Shown piece after piece: positions 52,751-61,879 of a DNA stretch of 64,000 nt. The stretch covers positions 1 through 64,000 of the forward strand of contig NZ_AQXB01000002.1 of NCBI RefSeq assembly GCF_000375365.1. Reading direction: 5' to 3'. The notes under the pieces are model-generated. The model was not told the DNA's origin. It saw only the letters and a program-made list of their open reading frames with translations, and did no database searches. Each line of letters opens with the position of its first letter. The stretch's first letter is position 1. The position numbers and the translations under genes are program-made. This stretch comes from Corynebacterium mastitidis DSM 44356. GTDB lineage: Bacteria; Actinomycetota; Actinomycetes; Mycobacteriales; Mycobacteriaceae.

Positions 52751-53730
52751 CGGAGCAGAACACGGGCATTTTTGGCTCGGAACCGCATACCGAGGGCATT
52801 GATAACACGAGGAAGCGCAAGCCGCCGAAGAATCTCCTCGACGGCATGATGAAGGCGCTGCGGCCCAAGCAGTGGGTCAAGAACGTCCTGGTGGTGGCGG
52901 CCCCCGCCGCCGCCGGGGCGGACGCGCTGCTCAACCAGCGCACGCTCGTGGACGTCGCCTTGGCGTTTATCGTGTTCTGCCTCGCGGCGTCCTCGATCTA
53001 CCTCATCAACGACGCCCGCGACGTGGAGGCGGACCGCCAGCATCCCACCAAGCGCTTCCGGCCCATCGCGGCGGGCGTGCTGCCGGTGTCCGTGGCGTAC
53101 GCGATGGCGGTGGCGCTCATCGCGGCGGCGGTGGGTGTTTCCTTCCTGGCCTCCTCCGGCTACGGGCTGGCCGTGGTGGTGGCGGTGTACATCGCCCTGC
53201 AGCTTGGGTATTGCTTCGGCTGGAAGCACCAGCCGGTGATCGACATCGCCCTGGTCTCCTCCGGCTTCATGCTGCGCGCGATGGCGGGCGGCGTGGCTGC
53301 GGGCATCGCGCTGTCCCAGTGGTTCCTGCTGGTCGCGGCGTTCGGCTCGCTGTTCATGGCGGCGGGCAAGCGCTACTCGGAGCTGCTGCTCGCGGAGCGC
53401 ACGGGCGCCAAGATCCGCAAGTCCCTGCGCGGCTATACCCCCACCTACCTGCGCTTCGTGTGGACGCTCGCGGCCACGTCCGTGGTGATGAGCTACGCGC
53501 TGTGGGGCTTCGAGATGTCCAGCAGCGTGGAGGCCGCCTCGGGCGTGTGGTACCAGATCTCCATGGTGCCCTTCGCCATCGCGATCCTGCGCTACGCCGC
53601 GGACGTGGATAGCGGCGACGGCGGCGCCCCCGACGAGCTGGCGCTGTCCGACCGCGTGCTGCAGGCGCTGGCGGGGCTGTGGATCCTGTGCATAGTGCTT
53701 GCGGTGTACGTGATGCCCGCTTTCGTCTAG
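52747..53730 (+). CDS. ubiA: Decaprenyl-phosphate phosphoribosyltransferase
   Basis: A 327-residue UbiA-superfamily membrane enzyme that joins phosphoribosyl pyrophosphate to decaprenyl phosphate, the first step to the arabinose donor DPA. The two Asp-rich motifs are NDARDVEADRQHP (first, near residue 92) and a second loop with GYTPTYLRF; PKQWVKNVLVVAAP precedes the first helix. Nine hydrophobic segments are seen. The GTG start at 52747 overlaps the PAP2 stop. In related genomes aftB follows; here the next gene is a mycolyltransferase. Confidence 0.94.
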   Translation: MTEQNTGIFGSEPHTEGIDNTRKRKPPKNLLDGMMKALRPKQWVKNVLVVAAPAAAGADALLNQRTLVDVALAFIVFCLAASSIYLINDARDVEADRQHPTKRFRPIAAGVLPVSVAYAMAVALIAAAVGVSFLASSGYGLAVVVAVYIALQLGYCFGWKHQPVIDIALVSSGFMLRAMAGGVAAGIALSQWFLLVAAFGSLFMAAGKRYSELLLAERTGAKIRKSLRGYTPTYLRFVWTLAATSVVMSYALWGFEMSSSVEAASGVWYQISMVPFAIAILRYAADVDSGDGGAPDELALSDRVLQALAGLWILCIVLAVYVMPAFV

Positions 53731-53801
53731 CCTTATGAGGGCATAAAGGCGCTGTGGCCTCAATGATTTTTTCTTGTGTAACGGCGCCGTGATCTTTGGC
53801 G

Positions 53802-53876
53802 ATGAACAAAAAGAACACGTGGTGCGCCAAGCGGGCGCGCCTCTCCCGCGAGGGGAAGATCAACGAGAGGTTTTGA
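53802..53876 (+). CDS. Possible 24-residue leader peptide
   Basis: ATG at 53802 opens a 24-codon frame (MNKKNTWCAKRARLSREGKI onward) that stops 3 bases before the mycolyltransferase ATG. It is very basic and could couple translation into that gene, because its stop codon and the next start are 6 bases apart. It may also be a chance frame in the leader. Confidence 0.25.
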   Translation: MNKKNTWCAKRARLSREGKINERF

Positions 53877-53879
53877 GCT

Positions 53880-54902
53880 ATGAACTCTAGCTTGCGCTCC
53901 ACGCCGCGCGCCCTGGTGGCCCTGCTCGCGGCCCTGCTCACCGCCGTGGCCGGGGTGGCCGTGGGGGCCGGTGAGGCGCACGCCGCCAACCGCGACGAGC
54001 TGCGCCCCGACGCCACCGGCACCTGCGAGTGGGACCCCCACGGCCACTGGGTGCAGCGCTGCGACGTGTGGTCGCCCTCCATGGGGCGCAACATCGCGGT
54101 GCAGATCCAGCCCGCCGGGCGCGGCGGCGATGCCGGCCTCTACTTCCTGGACGGCCTGCGCGCCACGGAGGAGACCAACGGCTGGATGAACGTCCCCAAC
54201 GCCCCGGCGGTGTTCGAGAACGACAACATCACCCTGGTGATGCCCGTGGGCGGCCCCGGCTCCTTCTACGCGGACTGGGCCGCGCCCGCCAAGTTCGACG
54301 TCACGGACCCGGTGAACTACCAGTGGGAGACGTTCCTCTCCAAGGAGCTGCCGCCGTACCTCCAGCAGCACTTCGGGGTCTCGCCCGCGAACAACTCCGT
54401 GCTGGGCATCTCCATGGGCGCCACCGGGGCGATGAACCTGGCGGCCAACCACCCGGAGCAGTTCCGTCAGGTGTTCTCCCTGTCCGGCTACCTCACCAAC
54501 ACGCTGCCGGGCGCGCAGACGCTGATGCGCGTGGCGCTGCTGGACGCGGGCGGCTTCAACCTCAACGCCATGTACGGCTCCGTGATCAGCCCCCGCCGCT
54601 TTGCCAACGACCCGCTGCTGAACATGGACGGGCTGCGCGGCACGGATGTGTACCTGGCGGCGGCGTCGGGTCTGCCCGCGCCCGCGGACCTCCAGCTTCC
54701 CATCCAGGACATCATCGCGGGCTCCCCGCTGGAGACGCTCTCGCGCGGCTCGAGCCAGATCTGGGCTGGCAAGGCCAGGATGAGCGGCATCAGCGTGACG
54801 GAGAACTACCCCATGCTGGGCCTGCACAACTGGAACCTGTGGGTGGACCAGCTCAATAACCACGTGCGCCCCCGGGTGCTCGAGGTGATGGGCGCGGCCT
54901 AG
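53880..54902 (+). CDS. cmt: Mycolyltransferase, antigen 85 family (first of tandem pair)
   Basis: A 340-residue exported esterase-type enzyme that moves corynomycolate onto trehalose or arabinogalactan. A signal peptide (about residues 1-35) ends at EAHAAN. The fold is marked by RCDVWSPSMGRNIAVQI, LYFLDGLRA, GGPGSFYADW, the nucleophile motif GISMGATGAMNLA (Ser near residue 178) and the His region MLGLHNWNLWVDQL. It is very similar to the next gene, so the pair arose by duplication. The start at 53880 follows gagagg. Confidence 0.92.
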   Translation: MNSSLRSTPRALVALLAALLTAVAGVAVGAGEAHAANRDELRPDATGTCEWDPHGHWVQRCDVWSPSMGRNIAVQIQPAGRGGDAGLYFLDGLRATEETNGWMNVPNAPAVFENDNITLVMPVGGPGSFYADWAAPAKFDVTDPVNYQWETFLSKELPPYLQQHFGVSPANNSVLGISMGATGAMNLAANHPEQFRQVFSLSGYLTNTLPGAQTLMRVALLDAGGFNLNAMYGSVISPRRFANDPLLNMDGLRGTDVYLAAASGLPAPADLQLPIQDIIAGSPLETLSRGSSQIWAGKARMSGISVTENYPMLGLHNWNLWVDQLNNHVRPRVLEVMGAA

Positions 54903-54911
54903 CCTCCGCGA

Positions 54912-54977
54912 TCCCGCCGGTTCCGGCGGGAGGAGGGCCGGCGCCGGGTGTGTGCGTAAACTCCCGGCGCCGGCCCT
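54912..54977 (+). terminator. Two tandem GC hairpins after the first mycolyltransferase gene
   Basis: tcccgcc/ggcgggA (54912-54931) is followed by a 15-base perfect stem (agggccggcgccggg at 54934-54948 with cccggcgccggccct at 54963-54977). The T run is poor, but the stems are very strong. Confidence 0.65.
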
Positions 54978-55011
54978 ATGTGTTCTACAATGGATGTAAC
55001 CGTCACCCGTG

Positions 55012-55049
55012 TGGTTCATGTGAACCATGTGAAAATTGTGTTATATACT
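55012..55049 (+). promoter_or_regulatory. Promoter and palindromic operator of the second mycolyltransferase gene
   Basis: The perfect palindrome TGGTTCA-tg-TGAACCA (55012-55027) overlaps a TGAACC -35 element (55021-55026), which is 17 bases from a TATACT -10 box (55044-55049). A regulator bound there would block this promoter. I do not recognise the motif. Confidence 0.65.
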
Positions 55050-55156
55050 TTCGGATAATGCGTCGCACGAACGCCTCCCGCCGGGATTCGGCCCGGGGGA
55101 GCGGGGCGCCCGGGCCGCCGCCGTGCGGATGGTTGAGCTTTAAGGAAGAAGAAATA

Positions 55157-56209
55157 ATGCGCAGTGCACACGCCGGGGCATGGTCCCGCAGGGAGTACCG
55201 AATGGACCGAGTGGTGGCCGCCGTCATGGTGGCCGTGGTCACCGCCGTGACGATGATGGTGGCGGGGCCCGCGAGCCCGGCGCACGCGGGCAACCGCGAC
55301 TGGCTGCGCCCCGATTCCACCGGCACCTGCGAGTGGGACCCCGCGCTGTACTGGATCCAGCGCTGCGACGTGTGGTCGCCCTCCATGAACCAGCACGTGG
55401 CCGTGCAGATCCGCCCCGCCACCCAGGGCGGCAACGGCAGCCTGTACCTCCTGGACGGCCTGCTCACCGAGAACATCAATAGCTGGACGGTGAACTCCAA
55501 CGTCCGGGAGGTCTTTAACGGGGACGACGTCACGCTGGTGATGCCCACCGGCGGGCGCGGCTCCTTCTACGCGGACTGGGAGGCCCCGGCCAGCCTGCTG
55601 CCCACCCCGGCCGCCCCCATGGTCAACCCGGACTACCGCTATGAGACGTTCCTGACCAAGGAGCTGCCGCCGTACCTCGAGGCGAACTTCGGGGTCTCGC
55701 GCAGCAACAACTCCATCATGGGCATCTCCATGGGCGCCACCGGCGCGATGAACCTGGCGGCAAAGCACCCGGATCAGTTCAAGCAGGTGCTCTCCCTGTC
55801 CGGCTACCTCACCCTCACGGTGCCGGGCGCCTACACGCTCATGGGCCTGGTGCTGCTCAGTTCCGGCGGGTTTAACATCAACAACCTCTACGGCTCCATC
55901 ATGAGCCCCAAGCGCGCGGAGAACGATCCCTACATGAACATGGGCGGGCTGCGTAACTCCGACGTCGTGGTGGTGGCGGGCAGCGGCTTCCCCCGCGCCG
56001 ATGACCCCAAGGACCCGCAGAGCCTGATCGTGGGCGGCGCCCTCGAGCAGGTCTCCCGCGTGTCCACGCAGATGTGGGGCGCCAAGGCGCGCGCCGAGGG
56101 GCTGGTGGACACCGAGGTCTACCCGGAGTTCGGCGTGCACAACTGGCCGATCTGGAACGAGGCGGTGCGCCAGAACCACGATCGGATCCTGCGGGCCCTG
56201 GGGGCCTAG
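55157..56209 (+). CDS. cmt: Mycolyltransferase, antigen 85 family (second of tandem pair)
   Basis: A 350-residue exported mycolyltransferase. A long signal peptide of 44 residues ends at SPAHAGN. The same landmarks as in the previous gene are present: RCDVWSPSMNQHVAVQI, GGRGSFYADW, GISMGATGAMNLA (Ser near residue 193) and GVHNWPIWNEAV. The ATG at 55157 follows aaggaag. Its own regulated promoter separates it from the first copy, so the two paralogues may be used under different conditions. Confidence 0.92.
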   Translation: MRSAHAGAWSRREYRMDRVVAAVMVAVVTAVTMMVAGPASPAHAGNRDWLRPDSTGTCEWDPALYWIQRCDVWSPSMNQHVAVQIRPATQGGNGSLYLLDGLLTENINSWTVNSNVREVFNGDDVTLVMPTGGRGSFYADWEAPASLLPTPAAPMVNPDYRYETFLTKELPPYLEANFGVSRSNNSIMGISMGATGAMNLAAKHPDQFKQVLSLSGYLTLTVPGAYTLMGLVLLSSGGFNINNLYGSIMSPKRAENDPYMNMGGLRNSDVVVVAGSGFPRADDPKDPQSLIVGGALEQVSRVSTQMWGAKARAEGLVDTEVYPEFGVHNWPIWNEAVRQNHDRILRALGA

Positions 56210-56311
56210 CGGGTCCGGCGCCGTGATGGCGCGGGGACGGGGAGCGCGCGTGCGCGCCCTTGTCCCCGTTATTTCTTTGTGTCCGCGCGGAGTGTCCCCC
56301 GCGAAAAGTCT

Positions 56312-56338
56312 CAAGTTCAACTTAAACTTGACTAGACT
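56312..56338 (+). promoter_or_regulatory. cop1 promoter with inverted repeat
   Basis: CAAGTT-N7-AACTTG (56312-56330) lies directly before a TAGACT -10 box (56333-56338), about 75 bases upstream of the cop1 ATG. No good -35 is visible, which suggests an activator- or repressor-bound site. Confidence 0.5.
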
Positions 56339-56414
56339 GTGCGTAGGCGGAGCGACGGGAGAGGGGAACTCCCGCCGCTCGGCGGAAACCATAAAAAGTA
56401 AAGGACAAGGACAC

Positions 56415-58346
56415 ATGCGCGACACCGCATCCCGTGCGCCGCGGCGCTCCTTCAGGATCGCCGCTACGACGATCCCTACCGCCGTGGCTCTTGCCCTCGG
56501 CGGCATTGCCCCGGCGGGAGCCCTGCCCTCCCTCCCCATCAGCGTCTCGGACTACATCAGGCCCGGCGACTCCCACCAGCCCGAGCCCACCCGCACCGAC
56601 ACCCCGCAGATCCAGGGGCTGCCGGAGGGCGTGAGCGTGGACCGCGTGGAGTGGCTGAGCAGCCGCCGCGTGGCCGTGTACATCAACTCCCCCTCCATGC
56701 CGCAGAGCCCGGTGCAGGTGCAGATCCTCCTGGCGCGGGACTGGCACTCCCAGCCCGACCGCACCTTCCCGGAGGTGTGGGCGCTGGACGGCATGCGCGC
56801 CCGCGACGACGAGAACGGCTGGACCAGCGCCACCAACCTGGAGCAGTTCTACTCGGACAAGAACGTCAACGTGATCCTGCCCGTGGGCGGGGAGTCCTCC
56901 TTCTACTCGGACTGGCTGGAGGAGGACAACGGCAAGAACTACCGCTGGGAGAGCTTCCTGATCAACGAGCTGATCCCGGTGCTGGACAAGGGCTTCCGCT
57001 CCAACGGGAAGCGCGCCGTCACCGGCATCTCGATGGGCGCCACGGCCGCCGTGAACCTGGCCGCCCACAACCCCGGGCTCTTTAGCATGGTGGGCTCCTT
57101 CTCCGGCTACCTGGACACCACCACCCCGGGCATGCCCGCGGCGATCAGCGCCGCGATGTCGGACGCGGGCGGGTACAGCGCCACCAAGATGTGGGGCGCC
57201 TACGGCTCCGAGGGGTGGAAGAACCACGACCCCAAGCGCGGGCTCGACGCCCTCAAGGGCACCCCGGTGTACGTCTCGGCGGGCTCTGGGCGCGAGGAGA
57301 ACGGCAAGGTGACCGTGCCGGAGCCCACCGCCCGCATGACGGGCATGGGCCTGGAGGCCGTCTCCCGCATGACCACCCAGACCTTTGTGAACCACGCCAA
57401 GAAGGCGGGCGTGGACGTCACCGCGCGCTTCCGCGACGCGGGCATCCACTCCTGGTACTACTGGCAGTTCGAGATGACGCAGGCCTGGCCCATGATCGCG
57501 GACGCCCTGGGCGTGCAGGACGGCGACCGGGGCGCGGAGTGCGCCCCGGTGGGCGCCATCGCGGAGGCCACCGCCTCCGGGGCCATCGGTACCTGCGTGA
57601 ACAACGAGTACGACGTTGCCGACGGCGCGGGCAAGGCGCAGGACTTCCAGGGCGGAACCGCCTACTGGTCCGAGGCCACCGGCGCCCAGGTGCTCTTCGG
57701 TCGGATCAACGCCCGCTACGCGGAGCTGGGCGGCCCGGCGTCGTGGCTGGGCTTCCCGCGCAGCACGGAGCTGAGCTCCCCGGACGGCAAGGGCAAGTAC
57801 GTGCTGTTTGAAAACGGCGCGATCTATTGGTCCGAGGCCACCGGCGCCTTCCCCGTGAGCGGCCCGGTGATGGACGCCTGGGGCGGGGCCAACTACGAGA
57901 CGGGCGAGCTGGGCTACCCGGTGGCGGACGCCGTGCGCTCCGGGGACTCCCAGGTGCAGCAGTTCCAGAACGGCGTGATCGTGAGCACCGGCGAGGGCAA
58001 GGACGCCAAGGCGTTCCGCCTGAGCGGGCCCATCGGGCAGAAGTACGCGGAGCTGGGCGCGGCCACCTCGTGGCTGGGCATGCCCACCTCCAACGTGATC
58101 CGCATCCCGGGCGGGACGCTGCAGCAGTTCGAGCAGGGCAACATCTACCACTCCGAGGCCTCCGGCGCGCACGCCATCCGCTACGGCGCCATCTTCGACG
58201 CCTGGGGCGAGGACAAGTGGGAGCAGGGGGCCTTCGGCTGGCCCACCGCGGACCAGGCGGAGATCCCGGCGGGCGGCGAGTACGTGCAGTTCCAGCACGG
58301 CAAGATCAGCCAGGTCAACGGCAAGATCGAGAAGGAGCGCTCATAA
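56415..58346 (+). CDS. cop1: PS1/Cop1-type mycolyltransferase with LGFP repeats
   Basis: A 643-residue exported mycolyltransferase that esterifies arabinogalactan or trehalose with corynomycolate. A signal peptide (residues 1-40) precedes the antigen-85-type esterase domain (about 60-355) with GGESSFYSDW, GISMGATAAVNLA (Ser near residue 206) and GIHSWYYWQFEM. About five LGFP repeats follow from residue 400 (for example PASWLGFPRSTE, TSWLGMPTSN, GAFGWPTADQ), which anchor the protein to the wall. This is the PS1/Cop1 architecture of corynebacteria. It overlaps the next gene by 1 base. Confidence 0.94.
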   Translation: MRDTASRAPRRSFRIAATTIPTAVALALGGIAPAGALPSLPISVSDYIRPGDSHQPEPTRTDTPQIQGLPEGVSVDRVEWLSSRRVAVYINSPSMPQSPVQVQILLARDWHSQPDRTFPEVWALDGMRARDDENGWTSATNLEQFYSDKNVNVILPVGGESSFYSDWLEEDNGKNYRWESFLINELIPVLDKGFRSNGKRAVTGISMGATAAVNLAAHNPGLFSMVGSFSGYLDTTTPGMPAAISAAMSDAGGYSATKMWGAYGSEGWKNHDPKRGLDALKGTPVYVSAGSGREENGKVTVPEPTARMTGMGLEAVSRMTTQTFVNHAKKAGVDVTARFRDAGIHSWYYWQFEMTQAWPMIADALGVQDGDRGAECAPVGAIAEATASGAIGTCVNNEYDVADGAGKAQDFQGGTAYWSEATGAQVLFGRINARYAELGGPASWLGFPRSTELSSPDGKGKYVLFENGAIYWSEATGAFPVSGPVMDAWGGANYETGELGYPVADAVRSGDSQVQQFQNGVIVSTGEGKDAKAFRLSGPIGQKYAELGAATSWLGMPTSNVIRIPGGTLQQFEQGNIYHSEASGAHAIRYGAIFDAWGEDKWEQGAFGWPTADQAEIPAGGEYVQFQHGKISQVNGKIEKERS

Positions 58347-58897
58347 TGAGGCACCGCGGAGTAGCCCTGGCCGGGCTGGTCCTGGCCGCGGGCGCGGGCC
58401 TGGCGGCCTGCGGCGGCACCACCGTGGAGGGCGAGGGCGGAGACACCACCGTGGCCCCGCTGACGCGCAGCCAGTCCGCCACGGCCTCGTCCGGCTCTGA
58501 ATCCAGCACGGAGTCCAGCGCGGAGCCCAGCGCCTCGGGCTCGGCCGACGCCTCGAGGGGCGAGAGCGAGAGCGCCAAGCCGGGCCGCACCCAGGCCCCC
58601 GCGCAGGATCGCGGGGCCCGCGAGATCGAGTCCCTGCCCGAGCCGCAGGGGGCCACCACCCCGGAGGAGCGGGAGTACCTGGACCTGGTGGGCAAGGGCG
58701 GGGTGGACACCGGCAAGGTCTCCGACCAGCTCATCGCGGCCGCGCAGTCCGTGTGCACGGCCTCCACGGAGGGCGGCGAGGGTGACGCCACGGCGCAGGC
58801 CATCGGCGGCCAGCTCGTGGAGCAGGGCTATACGGACATGGACGCCGCCAAGGTGGCGGAGCTGATCGAGTCCTCCGCCCGCGAGGCCTACTGCTAA
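58346..58897 (+). CDS. Lipoprotein with DUF732-like domain
   Basis: A 183-residue exported lipoprotein. The signal peptide ends in a lipobox LAAC near residue 22. A Ser/Glu/Ala-rich linker is followed by a C-terminal domain (about residues 105-183) with GGVDTGKVSDQLIAAAQSVC and a final SAREAYC, the spacing of Cys residues typical of the mycobacterial DUF732 family. It lies at the same place as C. glutamicum cg3181, between cop1 and the cutinase-like gene. Its function is unknown, though it shares the transcript with cop1. Confidence 0.82.
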   Translation: MRHRGVALAGLVLAAGAGLAACGGTTVEGEGGDTTVAPLTRSQSATASSGSESSTESSAEPSASGSADASRGESESAKPGRTQAPAQDRGAREIESLPEPQGATTPEEREYLDLVGKGGVDTGKVSDQLIAAAQSVCTASTEGGEGDATAQAIGGQLVEQGYTDMDAAKVAELIESSAREAYC

Positions 58898-58924
58898 CCC
58901 AGCGCGGGCGCGTATCCTGGCAGA

Positions 58925-59845
58925 ATGCGCAAGGTATTGACGGTTCTCGCGGCGCTGGCCGTGGTGGTGGCGATCGTGGCGGGCGCGGCCAACTGGGCGC
59001 TGCACCGCGGCGGCCCCGGCGAGCAGCCGCCCGCCGCCCTCGCGCCGTCGGTAGAGCAGCCCGCCTGGTGCCCCGAGGTGGAGGTCATCGCCGCGCCCGG
59101 CACCTGGGAGTCCGGGCCGCAGGACGATCCCATCCACCCGCACGCCACGCCCCTTTCCTTCCTGCGCACCGTGACCGTCCCGTTGCAGGAGCGCTACCCG
59201 GAGGACCGGGTGAAGGTGTGGACGCTGCCGTACGCCGCGCAGTTCCGCAACATCAACGCCCCGGGCGAGATGAGCTATGACGACTCCCGCAACCAGGGCA
59301 TCGACCGCGTGCGCGCGGAGATGCGGGAGACGCACGGGCAGTGCCCCGCCACGGACTTTGTGCTCACCGGCTTTTCCCAGGGGGCCGTCATCATGGGGGA
59401 TCTGGCGGAGGAGCTGGGCGGCCCGCAGCCCTTCGTGCCCGCCGAGCGGGTGCGCGGCATCGCCCTGGTGGCCGACGGCCGCCGCGTGCCCGAGCAGGGC
59501 GTGGCCGTGGGCAACCCGGTGAGCGGGGTGGGCGCGGAGGTGGCGCTGCAGCCGCTGAACGCCGTGGTGCAGCCCATCGTCCCCGGGGCCACCATGCGCG
59601 GCCCCCGCGAGGGCTTCGGGGCGCTCAACGACCGGGTGTACCAGGTGTGCGCCCCGGACGATCACATCTGCGACGCCCCGCGCGACGTGGCCAACGCGCT
59701 GGGCCGGGCGCGGGACATGATCGCGGCCGGGGGAGTGCACGCCCAGTACGGCACCAACCCCAACGTGTTCCCCGGCACCACCACCGATCGGTGGCTGGTG
59801 GACTGGGCCGTGGGGCTGATCGAGGGCGCCGCCCCCGCCCCTTAG
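58925..59845 (+). CDS. Cutinase-like serine esterase, Rv3802c-type
   Basis: A 306-residue membrane-anchored or exported esterase. An N-terminal helix (residues 4-26) is followed by a cutinase fold with PEVEVIAAPGTWESG, the nucleophile motif TGFSQGAVIMGD (Ser near residue 151), and a late Asp/His region CAPDDHICDAPRD. Mycobacterial Rv3802c, in the same neighbourhood, is an essential envelope lipase/thioesterase linked to mycolate synthesis. TATCCT lies 6 bases before the ATG at 58925, so it can be transcribed separately. Confidence 0.88.
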   Translation: MRKVLTVLAALAVVVAIVAGAANWALHRGGPGEQPPAALAPSVEQPAWCPEVEVIAAPGTWESGPQDDPIHPHATPLSFLRTVTVPLQERYPEDRVKVWTLPYAAQFRNINAPGEMSYDDSRNQGIDRVRAEMRETHGQCPATDFVLTGFSQGAVIMGDLAEELGGPQPFVPAERVRGIALVADGRRVPEQGVAVGNPVSGVGAEVALQPLNAVVQPIVPGATMRGPREGFGALNDRVYQVCAPDDHICDAPRDVANALGRARDMIAAGGVHAQYGTNPNVFPGTTTDRWLVDWAVGLIEGAAPAP

Positions 59846-59928
59846 TATTTCCCGCAAAAGTATTGGGTGCGGTAGATTCCTTAACTGGCATGGCGCACCC
59901 CGCCCGACACGCGACAGTAAGGAGAATC

Positions 59929-61764
59929 ATGGACCTCAACGCGGCCCTCGCGGCGTTCTTCAACGAGAAGGGCGAGATCACCATCGATCCCCGCCTCACC
60001 CTCCCCGGACTCTCCGAGGTGCTCTACCAGAAGGAGCTGGCCGCGGGCGGGGGAGAGCGCCGCGCCCTGCGTTACTGGGACTACCAGGGCACGGGCGGCC
60101 CCGTGGACTACACGCGCAACCAGGTCAATACCCGGATCAAGGCCGTGGCGGCCCGCCTGCAGCAGGTGGCGCAGCCGGGGCAGCGCGTGGCCCTGCTCAT
60201 GGGCAACGCCCCGGAGTACCTCTTCGGCTTCCTGGGCACCCTGTACGCGGGCATGATCCCCGTGCCGCTCTACGACCCCCGCGAGCCGGGCCACGACGCC
60301 CACCTGCGCGCGGTGTTCCACGACTCCAACCCCGGGATCGTGTTGACCAACAAGGTCTCCGCCCCCGCGGTGCGCGCCTACTTCGCGGACCTGCCCGGCA
60401 CCGAGCGCCCCCGGATCGTGGCCATCGACGCCCTCCCGGACGCCGTGGCCGCCTCCTGGACCAACCCCCTGGACAAGCCCGAGGCCCAGGAGTACCTGAA
60501 GCAGCAGCAGGTGGCCCCGCTGGACCTCCCGGCCTTCCTGCAGTACACCTCCGGCTCCACCCGCACCCCGGCGGGCGTGATGCTCACGCACCGCTCGGTG
60601 CTCACCAACACCCTGCAGATCTTCGCCGCCGGCCACCTCAAAATGCCCATGCGCCTGGTGCTGTGGATCCCGCTGCACCACGACATGGGCATCATCCTGG
60701 CCACCTTCGCCCTCATCCTGGGCTTCGAGACGGAGCTGATGGGCCCGCGCGACTTCATCCAGCAGCCCTCCCGCTGGGTGGAGCAGCTCAGCAAGCGCGG
60801 CCCCGAGGACGACCTCGCGGTGTACACGGCGGCCCCGAACTTCGCCCTCGACCTGGCGGTGCGCTACGGCAACCCCGGGGAGGGGACCGACCTCTCCGGC
60901 GTGGACGGCATCGTCCTCGGCTCCGAGCCCATCACCAAGCGCTCCCTGACGGCCTTCTACGAGGCCTTCGCCCCCCACGGGCTGCGCCGCTCCAGCCTGC
61001 GCCCCTCCTACGGCCTGGCGGAGGCCTCCCTGCTGGTGACCACCCCGCAGACCGAGGAGCGCCCCGTGGTGGCCTACTTCGACCGCGAGGCCCTGACCCA
61101 GAGGCGGGCCGAGAAGGTGGAGGCGGATCACCCGGCGGCCGTGGCGCTGCTCTCCAACGGGCAGGCCGTCTCCCCCCAGCGCCTCGCGGTGGTGGACCCC
61201 GAGACGCGCCGGGAGGTGCCGGACGGCACCGTGGGAGAGCTGTGGAACCACGGCGCTAACCTCGCCGCCGGATACCTCAACCGCCCCGAGGAGACGCGCG
61301 ATACCTTCGCCAACACCCTGGCCGGGAGGCTGGAGCGGGGCTCGCGCGCCGAGGGTGCCCCGGACGAGGGCTGGCTGGCCACCGGCGACCTGGGCGCGAT
61401 CATCGACGGCGAGGTGTACATCACCGGCCGCCTCAAGGACCTCATCGTGATCGCCGGGCGCAACCACTACCCGCAGGACATCGAGTACACCGTGAGCCAC
61501 GCCACCGGGCAGGTCGAGCCCACCGCCATCGCGGCGTTCTCCGTGCCGGGCGAGGACGTGGAGCGGCTGGTGATCCTGGCCGAGCGCGCCGAGGAGGCCG
61601 CGCCCGAGGCGGACGCCGAGGCGGCGGAGGCGATCCGCGCGGCGGTGAGCGCCGCCCACGGCGTGACGCCCACGGAAGTAAAAATTATGAAGGCGGGCAG
61701 CATCGCCAGGACGTCGAGCGCCAAGATCGCCCGCCGCGTGGCGCGCCGGAACTACCTGGCCTGA
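59929..61764 (+). CDS. fadD32: Fatty-acyl-AMP ligase FadD32-type
   Basis: A 611-residue enzyme that activates the meromycolic (here corynomycolic) fatty acid as acyl-AMP and loads it onto Pks13. The ATP-binding loop is QYTSGSTRTPAGVMLTH (near residue 205), the adenylate region is LRPSYGLAEASLLV and the hinge is LATGDLGAIIDGEVYITGRLKDLIVIAGRN. The long frame upstream is not coding; the ATG at 59929 follows aaggag. It lies just before pks13, as in all mycolate producers. Confidence 0.95.
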   Translation: MDLNAALAAFFNEKGEITIDPRLTLPGLSEVLYQKELAAGGGERRALRYWDYQGTGGPVDYTRNQVNTRIKAVAARLQQVAQPGQRVALLMGNAPEYLFGFLGTLYAGMIPVPLYDPREPGHDAHLRAVFHDSNPGIVLTNKVSAPAVRAYFADLPGTERPRIVAIDALPDAVAASWTNPLDKPEAQEYLKQQQVAPLDLPAFLQYTSGSTRTPAGVMLTHRSVLTNTLQIFAAGHLKMPMRLVLWIPLHHDMGIILATFALILGFETELMGPRDFIQQPSRWVEQLSKRGPEDDLAVYTAAPNFALDLAVRYGNPGEGTDLSGVDGIVLGSEPITKRSLTAFYEAFAPHGLRRSSLRPSYGLAEASLLVTTPQTEERPVVAYFDREALTQRRAEKVEADHPAAVALLSNGQAVSPQRLAVVDPETRREVPDGTVGELWNHGANLAAGYLNRPEETRDTFANTLAGRLERGSRAEGAPDEGWLATGDLGAIIDGEVYITGRLKDLIVIAGRNHYPQDIEYTVSHATGQVEPTAIAAFSVPGEDVERLVILAERAEEAAPEADAEAAEAIRAAVSAAHGVTPTEVKIMKAGSIARTSSAKIARRVARRNYLA

Positions 61765-61879
61765 CCGGCGACGTTCGTCTATCGCGGTCGCGCGGTGGGG
61801 TGCGGTGCGAGTACCCTACGGGGACGGCGATAGTAGCTATTTCTTTTCACCGATGACGCACTGTAGGGAGAAACCTCGC

